NCBI GenBank assembly: GCA_025936675.1
Contig: JAICSX010000003.1
Span: 36,974-100,973 of the forward strand
Length of the DNA: 64,000 nucleotides
Direction of reading: 5' to 3'
From: Sphingomonas sp.
Lineage (GTDB): Bacteria; Pseudomonadota; Alphaproteobacteria; Sphingomonadales; Sphingomonadaceae
Shown here: one piece after another, positions 1-8,117 of the stretch
How positions within the stretch are numbered: position 1 is the first letter of the stretch
Layout: each line of letters starts with the position of its first letter
The notes under the pieces: model-generated
What the model was told of the DNA's origin: nothing
The model's database searches: none
What the model saw: only the letters and a program-made list of their open reading frames with translations
Made by a program: the position numbers and the translations under genes

Positions 1-165
1 GTCGAGCTCGACTGGCGGCGCAGCGAACTTGTTCTGCGTGAACACCGCTGCGCAAGGCACCGGCTGCAAATCTTCGGTGGCGAGCATCGCCATGTCGAAC
101 TTGCGCCGCTTGATTCCGGCGTGGCAGCCGGCTGCAACGAAACCTTCGGCGGCAGTCACGCTCAT
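1..165 (-). CDS. argJ: ArgJ, bifunctional ornithine acetyltransferase / N-acetylglutamate synthase (N-terminal fragment)
   Basis: Only the first 55 codons are in the window; the gene runs off the left edge. The reading starts MSVTAAEGFVAAGCHAGIK and continues with an AAVFTQNKFAAPPVEL-like stretch, the typical ArgJ N-terminus. ArgJ moves the acetyl group from N-acetylornithine to glutamate and closes the acetyl cycle of arginine synthesis. The start codon overlaps the argC stop in an ATGA, so it is translated as the second gene of an argC-argJ operon. Identification rests on the short N-terminus and on its argC neighbour. Confidence 0.85.
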   Translation of the reverse strand, partial: MSVTAAEGFVAAGCHAGIKRRKFDMAMLATEDLQPVPCAAVFTQNKFAAPPVELD

Positions 166-1166
166 GGGTAAACTCCGATCGTCGTAAGCCCGGCCGTCTC
201 ATCGAGGCCGAGCATGAGATTTGCGCACTGGATCATCTGTCCCGCCGCGCCCTTGCCGAGATTATCGATGGCGGAAAGCACGAGGACGCGAGCCGTTCGC
301 TCGTCGTAGCGGGCGGTGAGCTGGACTCCGTTGGAACCCGTCACCCACTTGGTCGCGGGCGGCTGGTCGGTGACGTTGACGAACGGCTCGCTCGAATAAG
401 AATTCCGAAGCACTTCCAGAGGATCGAATGCGCCCGTCGCCTCACCGTAACAGGTGGCGAGGATGCCACGCGTCATCGGCACCAGATGCGGCGTGAACAG
501 GACCGTCCCACCAATCGCCATTTCCATCTCGGCCGTATGACGGTGGCTCAAAAGGCCGTACGCCGAGAAGCTTCCATCGACGGTGCTGAAGCCGGTCGAC
601 TCCTTGGCCTCACGGCCGGCGCCGCTGACGCCGGACGCGGCGTCCACGATCAAACCTCCCGGCTTTACGAGCCCGGCATCAACCAGCGGCTTCAGCGCCA
701 GGATTGCGGCCGTCGCATAGCATCCCGCGGCAGCGACCGCCTTGGCGTCCCTGATGGTGTCGCGGTTGAGCTCGGGAATGCCGTAGACGAAGCTGCCAAG
801 AAGCTCCGGCGCCTCGTGAGCGTGGCCGTACCAGCGCTCGTATGTCGCTGCATCGTCGAGCCGGAAATCCGCGCCGAGATCGACGAAGGTTACGCCTTTT
901 TCGAGAATCGCCGCCGCGATCCGCTGGCTATGGCCGTGCGGAAGCGCGGCAAACATCAGGTCGATGTCATCAAGCGCCCCGTCGAACTTCTCGACCGTCG
1001 CATCGGGATAGGCCGCCGCAAGATGCGGGTGCACGGTGCCGAGCTTCTGCCCCGCCTTGCTCTCGCCGAACGTGCGCGTCGCCGTAAGCTGCGGATGCGC
1101 GGCAATCAGCCGCAGCAGCTCGCCGCCGACATAGCCCGAAGCTCCAAGGATGGCCGTCCGAATCAT
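162..1166 (-). CDS. argC: N-acetyl-gamma-glutamyl-phosphate reductase
   Basis: ArgC reduces N-acetylglutamyl phosphate to the semialdehyde with NADPH, the third step of arginine synthesis in the cytoplasm. The N-terminus (IRTAILGASGYVGGELLRL) is a Rossmann nucleotide-binding loop. The catalytic cysteine lies in AAGCYATAAIL near the middle, and the length (334 aa) fits the long ArgC type. The reading frame is open for six more codons upstream, but the ATG at 1166 is preferred: it has a GGAG about 8 bases before it and starts exactly at the family N-terminus. It is first gene of argC-argJ, transcribed away from argR across an intergenic region with two palindromes that are probably ArgR operators. 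Confidence 0.95.
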   Translation of the reverse strand: MIRTAILGASGYVGGELLRLIAAHPQLTATRTFGESKAGQKLGTVHPHLAAAYPDATVEKFDGALDDIDLMFAALPHGHSQRIAAAILEKGVTFVDLGADFRLDDAATYERWYGHAHEAPELLGSFVYGIPELNRDTIRDAKAVAAAGCYATAAILALKPLVDAGLVKPGGLIVDAASGVSGAGREAKESTGFSTVDGSFSAYGLLSHRHTAEMEMAIGGTVLFTPHLVPMTRGILATCYGEATGAFDPLEVLRNSYSSEPFVNVTDQPPATKWVTGSNGVQLTARYDERTARVLVLSAIDNLGKGAAGQMIQCANLMLGLDETAGLTTIGVYP

Positions 1167-1188
1167 GGGGCGGCTCCTATCCACCGGA

Positions 1189-1223
1189 TTGCATATTTAT
1201 GCAAGTAGATGCATATTCATGCG
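1189..1223. promoter_or_regulatory. Two tandem ARG-box-like palindromes between argC and argR
   Basis: TTGCATATTTATGCAA (1189-1204) is a perfect 7-2-7 inverted repeat. A second near-copy, TGCATATTCATGCG, begins exactly 20 bases later (1210-1223). Pairs of AT-centred palindromes about two helical turns apart are how ArgR hexamers bind, and this region lies between argC and argR. The second copy covers the argR start codon, which would give autoregulation. The match is by eye against the general ARG-box form; the E. coli box (TGAAT...ATTCA) differs in sequence. Confidence 0.7.
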
Positions 1224-1680
1224 CATGACCGATCTGAAGGACCGCCGGCAACGGGCAATCGCGGACCTGATCCGCGGGAGCACGCTGTCGAGTCAGGAAG
1301 AGCTTGCCGAGCAATTAGGTTCCCTCGGATTTGTCGTCACGCAGGCGACCATCTCCCGCGACCTCGAGCAGCTTGGCGCTGTCAAGGTCCGCCGCCAAGG
1401 CCAGCTGGTCTACGCGCTTGCCGACGTCGCAAGCGCGGGCTTTTCCCCGCGCGTGGCATCCGTGTTCCGCGACTGGGTGCGCTCGGTCGAACCGGCGGCA
1501 AATCTCGTCGTGATCAAGACTCCGCCCGGATCGGCGCATCTTGTCGGCGTGGCGCTCGACAATTCGGAGATCGACGAGATCGTCGGCACCATCTGCGGCG
1601 ACGACACGATCTTCATCGCCTGCCGCTCGGCGGCCGAGGCGCAATCCCTCTCGGCGAAGCTCGGCGGCGAGCTACAGTGA
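1219..1680 (+). CDS. argR: Arginine repressor ArgR
   Basis: A 153-aa protein with the ArgR layout. The N-terminal winged helix (about residues 5-75) includes ATISRDLEQLGAVKVR, the recognition helix of the family. The C-terminal oligomerisation and arginine-binding part includes IDEIVGTICGDDTIFIACRS, whose GDDT carries the acidic residues that contact arginine. It should repress argC-argJ when arginine is plentiful. ATG 1219 and ATG 1225 are both possible starts; neither has a clear Shine-Dalgarno sequence, and the second palindrome overlaps them. Its 3' end overlaps the convergent SGNH gene by 9 bases. Confidence 0.93.
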   Translation: MRMTDLKDRRQRAIADLIRGSTLSSQEELAEQLGSLGFVVTQATISRDLEQLGAVKVRRQGQLVYALADVASAGFSPRVASVFRDWVRSVEPAANLVVIKTPPGSAHLVGVALDNSEIDEIVGTICGDDTIFIACRSAAEAQSLSAKLGGELQ

Positions 1681-2877
1681 CGCGATCTTCGCCGGCATGC
1701 AGTAGGAACGGTCGAGCGGCGGCGGTGCGTTTGGCTGAAGCTTCAACCGCGGCGTGAGCTGCACCAACCGCCGCACGTAAGCATCCGTGAAAACCGTCGC
1801 GCACTTGCGGCTGAGGTGAGACCATTCCGGAACGACGAGATTTTGCGCCTGCGGAAGATCGTCGGCGTGGATGCCGTGCGCATGGGTCCCCGCGAGCAAC
1901 GCATTCCAGCCTATCACCTTCGGAAGGCGCTTTTCTTCGACGACGCGGATTTCTGGGGCGTCCGGCGGCCGGATAAAGATGACATCACCGCCGCGCGCTC
2001 GAATGCGCCGCACCGCTTCGGCGCTTCGGGCGATGACATTGCGGGCAATGAATGGCGGAAGAGGCGGACCCTTGAACAGGTTCCACGCGTGACGCGCATG
2101 CTGCTGCAAATACCCCGGCACCTCAATCCGATCCCACATGAAGTACTGCCGCTGGTCAAACGTTTCGGAGATCTTCCACACGTCCTCGTAGGGGCTGTCC
2201 ACCCCTTTGCGCCAGCCGTGGTCGAACCGCGGCAGCATACGGCTAAGTCGGTAATCGGCGTCCATGAAGGCGAGGTATCGTTGCAGCCAACGATCGATCC
2301 ACAATCCGGTCAGCTGCGATGGCTTATCGTTCTTGTTGAAACTCTTGAGATACGGACCGCCTACGCCAACGCCCACTGGACGGAAGTAAGGAAGATCCGC
2401 CAGACCGACAATCAGCAGCCCATGGAACTTGGGATCGTTGGCATAGCTTTCGAGCAACGCGCGTCCGGTGGTTCCGACGATTGCCGTCTGGATCGGGCGG
2501 ACTCCGGTCAGCTGCTGGAAGCGCGCAAGATCCGTATCGAAGAGGATGCGGCTGTCGCCGACGATCGCAACCGGCGCAGCATCGGCGAGGCGCCGCTGTT
2601 CCGCCCATGCCTGGGGGCTGTCGTCGATGTCGCCAGCGCGAAGGCCGAGGTTGGTACGCGCATTCCACTCCCACGCGCTGGTCAGCAGCGTGACCATGAG
2701 AAACACCGCGGCGCCGATCTTCACCCAGGGTTGGGTCGGGATGTCGCGGGTGGGCACCGGCTGCGCCTGACCGGGCCGGTTGGCCGCGGTTTGCCTGAGG
2801 CCCGCCGGCAGCGCGCCTTCGCGCAGGCCCCGGACTTCGGCTTTGTGCGCTTTAGAATGCGAAATAGATGAAGGCAC
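1672..2877 (-). CDS. SGNH-type O-acetylation partner protein (AlgX/AlgJ-like)
   Basis: A 401-aa protein with a cytoplasmic N-terminus, one membrane segment at about residues 52-69, and a periplasmic SGNH hydrolase-like domain. The nucleophile motif is GDSR (107-110); the catalytic His is His354 in WSHLS. The Asp usual before His is replaced by Glu-Trp (EWSHLS). It overlaps the upstream MBOAT gene by 26 bases. In the MBOAT-SGNH systems known from alginate, cellulose and peptidoglycan acetylation, the SGNH partner moves the acetyl group onto a carbohydrate outside the membrane. The acceptor polymer here cannot be told, as no polysaccharide synthesis gene is adjacent. Confidence 0.75.
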   Translation of the reverse strand: MPSSISHSKAHKAEVRGLREGALPAGLRQTAANRPGQAQPVPTRDIPTQPWVKIGAAVFLMVTLLTSAWEWNARTNLGLRAGDIDDSPQAWAEQRRLADAAPVAIVGDSRILFDTDLARFQQLTGVRPIQTAIVGTTGRALLESYANDPKFHGLLIVGLADLPYFRPVGVGVGGPYLKSFNKNDKPSQLTGLWIDRWLQRYLAFMDADYRLSRMLPRFDHGWRKGVDSPYEDVWKISETFDQRQYFMWDRIEVPGYLQQHARHAWNLFKGPPLPPFIARNVIARSAEAVRRIRARGGDVIFIRPPDAPEIRVVEEKRLPKVIGWNALLAGTHAHGIHADDLPQAQNLVVPEWSHLSRKCATVFTDAYVRRLVQLTPRLKLQPNAPPPLDRSYCMPAKIASL

Positions 2878-4273
2878 TGCCCTGCCCCTGCTCGATGATC
2901 ACGGCGAACAACAACAAAGTCCAAATTCCGGCGATCGCGACTGCCGGCGTCTTTTCGATCACGGCCTCCAGCGTCGTGCCGCGCATGGTGAGATGGGTTC
3001 CGAAAATCGCGGACACGATGACCAGTGCAATGATCATCGGACCCGCGGCGATCAGCGGCTCTGGCTTGACCTGCATTCCCGCCATGCCCTTCAGCACCAC
3101 GCCCGCTCCGGCGAAGGTCTTCGCGCGGAAGAACACCCAGGTGATGTTGACGAGGAGGAAGGTCAGAAGCGCGAGGCCGAGCATGGCGACGCGGCCTGGA
3201 GTCACTCCCTTGAAGCGGGCCTTCAGCCAGCGTTCGACCGACAGGTACAGGCCGTGCAGGCCGCCCCAGACGACGAACGTCCAGTTGGCGCCATGCCAAA
3301 GACCGCCGAGCAGCATTGTCCCCATCAGCGCCGCATAGGTTCGCGCCGGCCCGTGGCGGTTCCCCCCGAGCGGGATGTAGAGATAGTCCCTAAGCCAGCT
3401 CGACAAAGTGATGTGCCAGCGCCGCCAGAAGTCGGAGAAACCGACCGCTCCATAGGGAAAGCGGAAATTGTCGGGCATCGCGAAGCCGAGGCACAAGGCC
3501 ACGCCGATCGCCGAGGTCGAATAGCCCGCGAAATCGCAGAAGATCTGCCCGGCGAAGGCCAGTGTCGCGACCCACGCGTCGAGCATTCCGGGCGCCTGCC
3601 CGTGGGCGTCGTAGACCGCCTCGACCACTGGGGCGAGGAACCCGTCCGCCAGCACCACCTTCTGGAACAGGCCCAGCGTCAGCAAAGCCAGGCCGAACGC
3701 GATCTGGTTGGGCTTGGCCTGCCGCGGCTCCTGGAACTGCGGCACCAGCTCGGTCGGGCGCATGATCGGTCCCGCGACGAGATGCGGGAAGAAGGTCACG
3801 AACAGCGCGTAGTCAAGGAAGCGTCCCGCCGGCTTGGAGCGCCTGAGGTACACGTCCAGCGTGTAGGACAGTGTTGCAAAAGTATAAAAGCTGATGCCGA
3901 CCGGAAGGATGATGTCCCAGCCCGGGGGGTGGTAGATGATGCCGAGCGACCCGGCGATCGCGACGAAATTATTGAGTAGGAAGCCGCCGTACTTGAAATA
4001 GCCGAGCATGCCCAGGTTCACGATGACGCTGGTCAGCATCCAAAGCTTGCGCGTGTGCTCACGCTTCGCCCGCACCATCCATTGAGCCGCCCACCAGTCG
4101 ACGACGGTCGAGATCCACAGCAGGATCACGAACGGCGGATTCCACGCCGCGTAGAACAGGTACGACGCGATCATCAGGTTGATCTTCTTCTGATGCCAGG
4201 AAAAGAACGGCGCGTAGTGGAGCGCCATCACGATCGCGAAGAAGACCAAAAAGGTCAGCGAATTGAAGATCAT
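2852..4273 (-). CDS. MBOAT family O-acyltransferase (AlgI-like)
   Basis: A 473-aa polytopic membrane protein. The family signature FWRRWHITLSSWLRDYLYIP is at residues 282-301, and the catalytic histidine is His327 in GGLWHGANW. The N-terminus (SLTFLVFFAIVMALHY) and the SYLFYAAWNPPF segment match AlgI and PatA. The family carries acyl groups, usually acetyl, across the inner membrane for transfer to extracytoplasmic sugars. The SGNH gene directly downstream overlaps it and is the expected transfer partner. The other common parts of an alginate-type locus are not in view, so the target is unknown. Confidence 0.9.
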   Translation of the reverse strand: MIFNSLTFLVFFAIVMALHYAPFFSWHQKKINLMIASYLFYAAWNPPFVILLWISTVVDWWAAQWMVRAKREHTRKLWMLTSVIVNLGMLGYFKYGGFLLNNFVAIAGSLGIIYHPPGWDIILPVGISFYTFATLSYTLDVYLRRSKPAGRFLDYALFVTFFPHLVAGPIMRPTELVPQFQEPRQAKPNQIAFGLALLTLGLFQKVVLADGFLAPVVEAVYDAHGQAPGMLDAWVATLAFAGQIFCDFAGYSTSAIGVALCLGFAMPDNFRFPYGAVGFSDFWRRWHITLSSWLRDYLYIPLGGNRHGPARTYAALMGTMLLGGLWHGANWTFVVWGGLHGLYLSVERWLKARFKGVTPGRVAMLGLALLTFLLVNITWVFFRAKTFAGAGVVLKGMAGMQVKPEPLIAAGPMIIALVIVSAIFGTHLTMRGTTLEAVIEKTPAVAIAGIWTLLLFAVIIEQGQGSAFIYFAF

Positions 4274-4507
4274 CGGACGCCGCCAAGAAATGCGCGTCCG
4301 GTCGCCCCATCAACCATACAGCACGCCCCCGAGCTGTACGCGGTACAGGCCGCCAAGGACTCAGCGGCTGGTCAGCTTGGAAGGTACACGCGTGAAACCT
4401 GCACGCAAGGCTTGTCCTCCGATAACGAGCTGCACGTCGCTTGAGGTACGTCGTCTGCCGCGTCGGTGACGGTTGTTGACGATCCTGTCGAAGCATAAAG
4501 AGGCAAA

Positions 4508-5590
4508 ATGTCCCAGCGGAGCCATCGCCGCTGCGCTTTCGCGTTTGCCGCATTCGCGGCAGCGTTGTCTTCAGCGTCAGCTGCGCGCGCTCGGGCACCG
4601 CTTCCAACCGACAATCACCGGACGGAAATACTTTTCCTTGGAACGGCCGGTGGACCGCCGCTGAGGTCCGACCGGTCCGAGCCGTCAACACTGCTGATTG
4701 TAAACGGCCGCGAATATCTGATTGATTGCGGGATCGGCACAGCGCGGCGCTTGATCGAAGCGGGTATCGACTCGAGCCGGATCAAGACGATCTTCTTTAC
4801 GCACCTCCACGCCGATCATGACATGGGGCTGGCCGATGTCATGGCCAATGATTTCTTCGAAGGCGGCGGATCGGGCAAAGCAGGACCATTTGATATCTAC
4901 GGACCGCCACAGACGAAGGAACTTGTCGACGCGGCCTTCCAGTTCATCTCGGTCGGCTTTCGGCCTTTCGCCGCGGCCCCTCCGACACAGTATCGAATGC
5001 AAGGAAGCAGATTTGTGTCCGCGTTCACTGCACATGAAATCAGTCGCGACGGCATGGTTTTCGATGATGGCAACATCCGCGTCACTGCCGCTGAAAATTC
5101 ACATTATGTGATGATCCCGCCCGAAACACGCTCGGCTTACAAGACCTATTCGTATCGCGTTCAAACTCCGGATGGCGTGATCGTGTTTAGCGGTGATACG
5201 GGCCAGAGCGGCGCGATTGGCGGTCTCTCGAAAGGCGCCAATGTGCTGATTGCGGAAGCCTCTTACAGGGATAACGCAGATCTCGACGAGTCGATCGGCG
5301 CGCGGGCGGCGCGCAACCACTGGGACGCAGTGACAACCAAGCGCTTCCGCGACCATTTCGTCAACGAACATCTTGATACTGAGGAAATCGGAGAGCTTGC
5401 CGCGAAATCAGGCGTTAAATCAGTAATTCTCTACCATTACGATCCAGCTGATAAAGCGGATCAGGCTGCGTTCGTGAGTGGCGTGAAGAGGCAATTTGCC
5501 GGCCCGGTGTTCGCATCTGACGATCTCGCCCGTTATTGCATAACCTCCGGCAGCGTCGCGCCGTGCGGAAGCGCTCGCCGCAACCACTAA
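4508..5590 (+). CDS. Exported metallo-beta-lactamase-fold hydrolase (RNase Z / arylsulfatase AtsA-like)
   Basis: A 360-aa protein with a basic, alanine-rich signal peptide ending near residue 30 (ASAARARA). The zinc motif HLHADH is at 99-104, followed by FSGDTGQ (third metal-binding Asp) and a late LYHYDP histidine. The order of motifs is that of the RNase Z-like branch of the fold. A secreted copy is more likely to be a small-molecule hydrolase (ester, phosphodiester or sulfatase) than a tRNA nuclease. GAGG precedes the ATG. It stands alone after a 234-base gap, in which only promoter-type sequence is expected, and converges on the amidohydrolase with a 4-base stop overlap. Confidence 0.8.
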   Translation: MSQRSHRRCAFAFAAFAAALSSASAARARAPLPTDNHRTEILFLGTAGGPPLRSDRSEPSTLLIVNGREYLIDCGIGTARRLIEAGIDSSRIKTIFFTHLHADHDMGLADVMANDFFEGGGSGKAGPFDIYGPPQTKELVDAAFQFISVGFRPFAAAPPTQYRMQGSRFVSAFTAHEISRDGMVFDDGNIRVTAAENSHYVMIPPETRSAYKTYSYRVQTPDGVIVFSGDTGQSGAIGGLSKGANVLIAEASYRDNADLDESIGARAARNHWDAVTTKRFRDHFVNEHLDTEEIGELAAKSGVKSVILYHYDPADKADQAAFVSGVKRQFAGPVFASDDLARYCITSGSVAPCGSARRNH

Positions 5591-7068
5591 TACTCCCCGA
5601 AGCGCCCCTTCACCGATCGGATCAGCTTGGCGCTGTCGTAGCCGACGCCGTCCTTGAACACGACGATCACATTCTCGACGTCGTTTATGTTCGCGGCTGG
5701 ATTGCCTTTCACGATGAACAGGTCGGCGTCCTTGCCTGCTGCAATTGTTCCGATCCGGTCCTGAAGCCCCATGTACGTTGCGCCGTTCAGAGTCCCGATC
5801 TTGATTGCTTCGACCGGTGAGAATCCCGCCTCGACCAATAGCTCAAGCTCGCGCTGGTCGCCGAAGCCGGGGATGACTCCGCCGTTCCCGGTCGGGTCCG
5901 GTCCCGCCATCAGCAGACCGCCCGCGGCGACGAACTGGCGCTCCAGCTCCTCGTCATTCTTGTAGGCCTGGGCGAACTCCTCCGCCCGTTTGGTTCCGGC
6001 GCGGCTGGCCGCCAGGTTGCGCGAGAAGAGATAGGCTTCCTTCGCTTCAACGCTGAGCACGTCCATCTGCCGCGCCTGCAGCGGCTCGTGCAGCGGTACG
6101 CTCTGGGCGAACACCGGCAGCGTCGACGTAATCGCGACATGATGGTCGACCAGCAGCTTGATCAGCGCGTTCGCTTCGGGGCTCCCGGGCGTCATCTTCA
6201 GCAGCGTCGGTGTTCCCGTCCCATCGCTGCACTCATCGGGCTTCTTGCCCGGATCGAGCTGCGTGTTGACGAAGAAGCCGTGCTCCAGATTGTCGATCCC
6301 GAGCGCTACCGCTTGCGGATAGGTCACCGAGCACAAATGGCCGGTGAGCTTGAGACCGTGCCGATGCGCTTCCTTGATCGCGGCGCCGAGCTCGGCACGC
6401 GTCAAATGCATGTAGGCCTTGAAGCTGTTAACGCCCATGTCGGCCCAGAACGCGACTTCCTTCTGGGCGTCTGCCGGCGACGTAATCTGGTGGTTCTGGA
6501 TGAAGAAGGCTCCAGGGCCTTCGAGGTAGGGGCTGGTGACGTCGAGGTGCGGTCCTACAAGGTGACCCGCGTCGATCTCGCGCTTGAGGCTGAGGTCAGT
6601 GTAGGGCTCGACGCTTCCGGTAGTCCGCATCGTCGTCACGCCATTCGCGAGATAGAGCCGCGGCGCGCTGAAGGTCATCTGCGGGATGATGATCGGCTGC
6701 TCGAACTTGCCACTGGCGTCGAGGTTCGGCCGCTGCAAATAATAGAGGTGGTTGTGCATCCCGACGAGGCCCGGGAGCGCCGTTTCGCCGGTGCCGTCGA
6801 GCGTGCGATAGCCCGCGGGAACCGGCGAGCCGGCCGGCAACACTGCCTCGATCTTGCGCCCGTCGATCACCAAGGTCGCGTCCTCGATCGCCGGCGCACC
6901 GGTGCCGTCGATGATGCGCAAGTGCTGGATCGCGGTTCGGCCGGCCGGCAAGTGGACGAACGGCTGGACGTCGGGACCAAGCTCAGCGGGTGGTGCAAGG
7001 ACCGGCGCCGACATTGCGACGGAAGCAAGCGCGAATGATGCCGCGGCTGCGAGCAGGCGAAACTTCAT
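5587..7068 (-). CDS. Exported amidohydrolase (imidazolonepropionase-like branch)
   Basis: A 493-aa protein with a signal peptide (MKFRLLAAAASFALASVAMS). The first metal ligands are in GMHNHLY (His105, His107). Further ligand regions are KLTGHLCS, DNLEHGFF and AGPDPTG. The C-terminal IGTIAAGKDADLFIVKGNP is the closing strand typical of periplasmic amidohydrolases in this branch. These enzymes hydrolyse cyclic amides, dipeptide-like bonds or related C-N bonds; the substrate cannot be read from sequence. A GGGGGAAG ribosome site precedes the ATG. It diverges from the esterase gene across 112 bases. Confidence 0.85.
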   Translation of the reverse strand: MKFRLLAAAASFALASVAMSAPVLAPPAELGPDVQPFVHLPAGRTAIQHLRIIDGTGAPAIEDATLVIDGRKIEAVLPAGSPVPAGYRTLDGTGETALPGLVGMHNHLYYLQRPNLDASGKFEQPIIIPQMTFSAPRLYLANGVTTMRTTGSVEPYTDLSLKREIDAGHLVGPHLDVTSPYLEGPGAFFIQNHQITSPADAQKEVAFWADMGVNSFKAYMHLTRAELGAAIKEAHRHGLKLTGHLCSVTYPQAVALGIDNLEHGFFVNTQLDPGKKPDECSDGTGTPTLLKMTPGSPEANALIKLLVDHHVAITSTLPVFAQSVPLHEPLQARQMDVLSVEAKEAYLFSRNLAASRAGTKRAEEFAQAYKNDEELERQFVAAGGLLMAGPDPTGNGGVIPGFGDQRELELLVEAGFSPVEAIKIGTLNGATYMGLQDRIGTIAAGKDADLFIVKGNPAANINDVENVIVVFKDGVGYDSAKLIRSVKGRFGEY

Positions 7069-7180
7069 GACTTCCCCCTTGCTTTAACGCTGCACGCTCG
7101 CACGCAGACGTTGCATCCGCAATGGGGAGGCAGCACAGTCATGGCGTACCAGCCACTGCGGGAATCAATGGAGGGCTGTC

Positions 7181-8116
7181 GTGAGGCATAGCAACAAGAA
7201 TCGGCTTTTCCTGATTTGCATCGCAGCTGTTTGCGGCCTGACCGCTCCTGCCGCAGCGCAGAACGACAAGATGACGCCCATTGCGACGCCTGCGCAGGCA
7301 GATGCGATCCCTCTCGGAACGGGGCCGCTGCCCGGCGCGACCGCGTCCGAAAGCTGGTACCACCAATATGGCAAGGACTTCGCACGCAACGTGACCGTCG
7401 CGACTTTGACGCCGTACCTGCCGGATCCCGCCAAGGCGACCGGTACCGCCGTCATCGTCGCACCGGGCGGCGGCTTCCGCTCGCTGTCGATGGAGAATGA
7501 GGGGTCGGACGTCGCGCGTGCGCTTGCCGCGAACGGTGTCGCCGCGTTCGTCCTCAAGTACCGCCTGATCCAGACACCCGCGGACATGGCCGCCTACGAT
7601 GCGTCGATGAAGGCGATGTTCGCGGGCGCGGGACGGCCGCGGACGACATCTGGCTCACCACCGGCATTTCCGTCGTTGGCGCCGCAGCTCGCCGACTCGC
7701 GTGCCGCGTTCTCGCTAATTCGGAAACGAGCCGGCGAATGGCACATCGACCCAGCGCGCATCGGCATGGTCGGCTTCTCCGCCGGAGCCGCCCTGACGCT
7801 CCAAACGGCGCTGCAGGAACCCGACACGAAGCCCGCGTTCATCGGGATCATCTACGGCCCGCTTGCGCCGGTGACCGTCCCCGCCGACGCGCCGCCGATG
7901 TTCGTCGCTTTGGCCGCAGACGATCCGATCTTCGGCCACGGCGGGACGGGCCTCATCCAGAGCTGGATGCACGCCAGCCGCCCTGTGGAGTTCCACCTCT
8001 ATGAACAGGGCGGCCACGGCTTCGGGATGTATCCGAAGACGACGACCAGTACCGGCTGGTTCGATGCGTTCGTCAGCTGGATGCGGATGCACGGCTGGCT
8101 GACGGCCGCGCATTAG
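7181..8116 (+). CDS. Exported alpha/beta-hydrolase, acetyl-esterase-like
   Basis: A 311-aa protein with a signal peptide ending at AAAQ (about residue 27). The oxyanion loop is VIVAPGGGFRSLS (91-103), the nucleophile is Ser200 in GMVGFSAGAA, and the likely catalytic His is in QGGHGFGMY near the C-terminus. This is the layout of the BD-FAE/Aes esterases that remove acetyl groups from xylan or other sugars. The start is a GTG with GGAGGG close upstream. The GH3 glycosidase converges on it with one base between the two stops, so the pair could act on the same acetylated oligosaccharide. That link is inference. Confidence 0.8.
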   Translation: MRHSNKNRLFLICIAAVCGLTAPAAAQNDKMTPIATPAQADAIPLGTGPLPGATASESWYHQYGKDFARNVTVATLTPYLPDPAKATGTAVIVAPGGGFRSLSMENEGSDVARALAANGVAAFVLKYRLIQTPADMAAYDASMKAMFAGAGRPRTTSGSPPAFPSLAPQLADSRAAFSLIRKRAGEWHIDPARIGMVGFSAGAALTLQTALQEPDTKPAFIGIIYGPLAPVTVPADAPPMFVALAADDPIFGHGGTGLIQSWMHASRPVEFHLYEQGGHGFGMYPKTTTSTGWFDAFVSWMRMHGWLTAAH

Positions 8117-8117
8117 C

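Noticed and set aside
2780..3979. 399-codon plus-strand frame
   Set aside because: Antisense to the MBOAT gene; Asp/Arg/His-rich with no recognisable fold.
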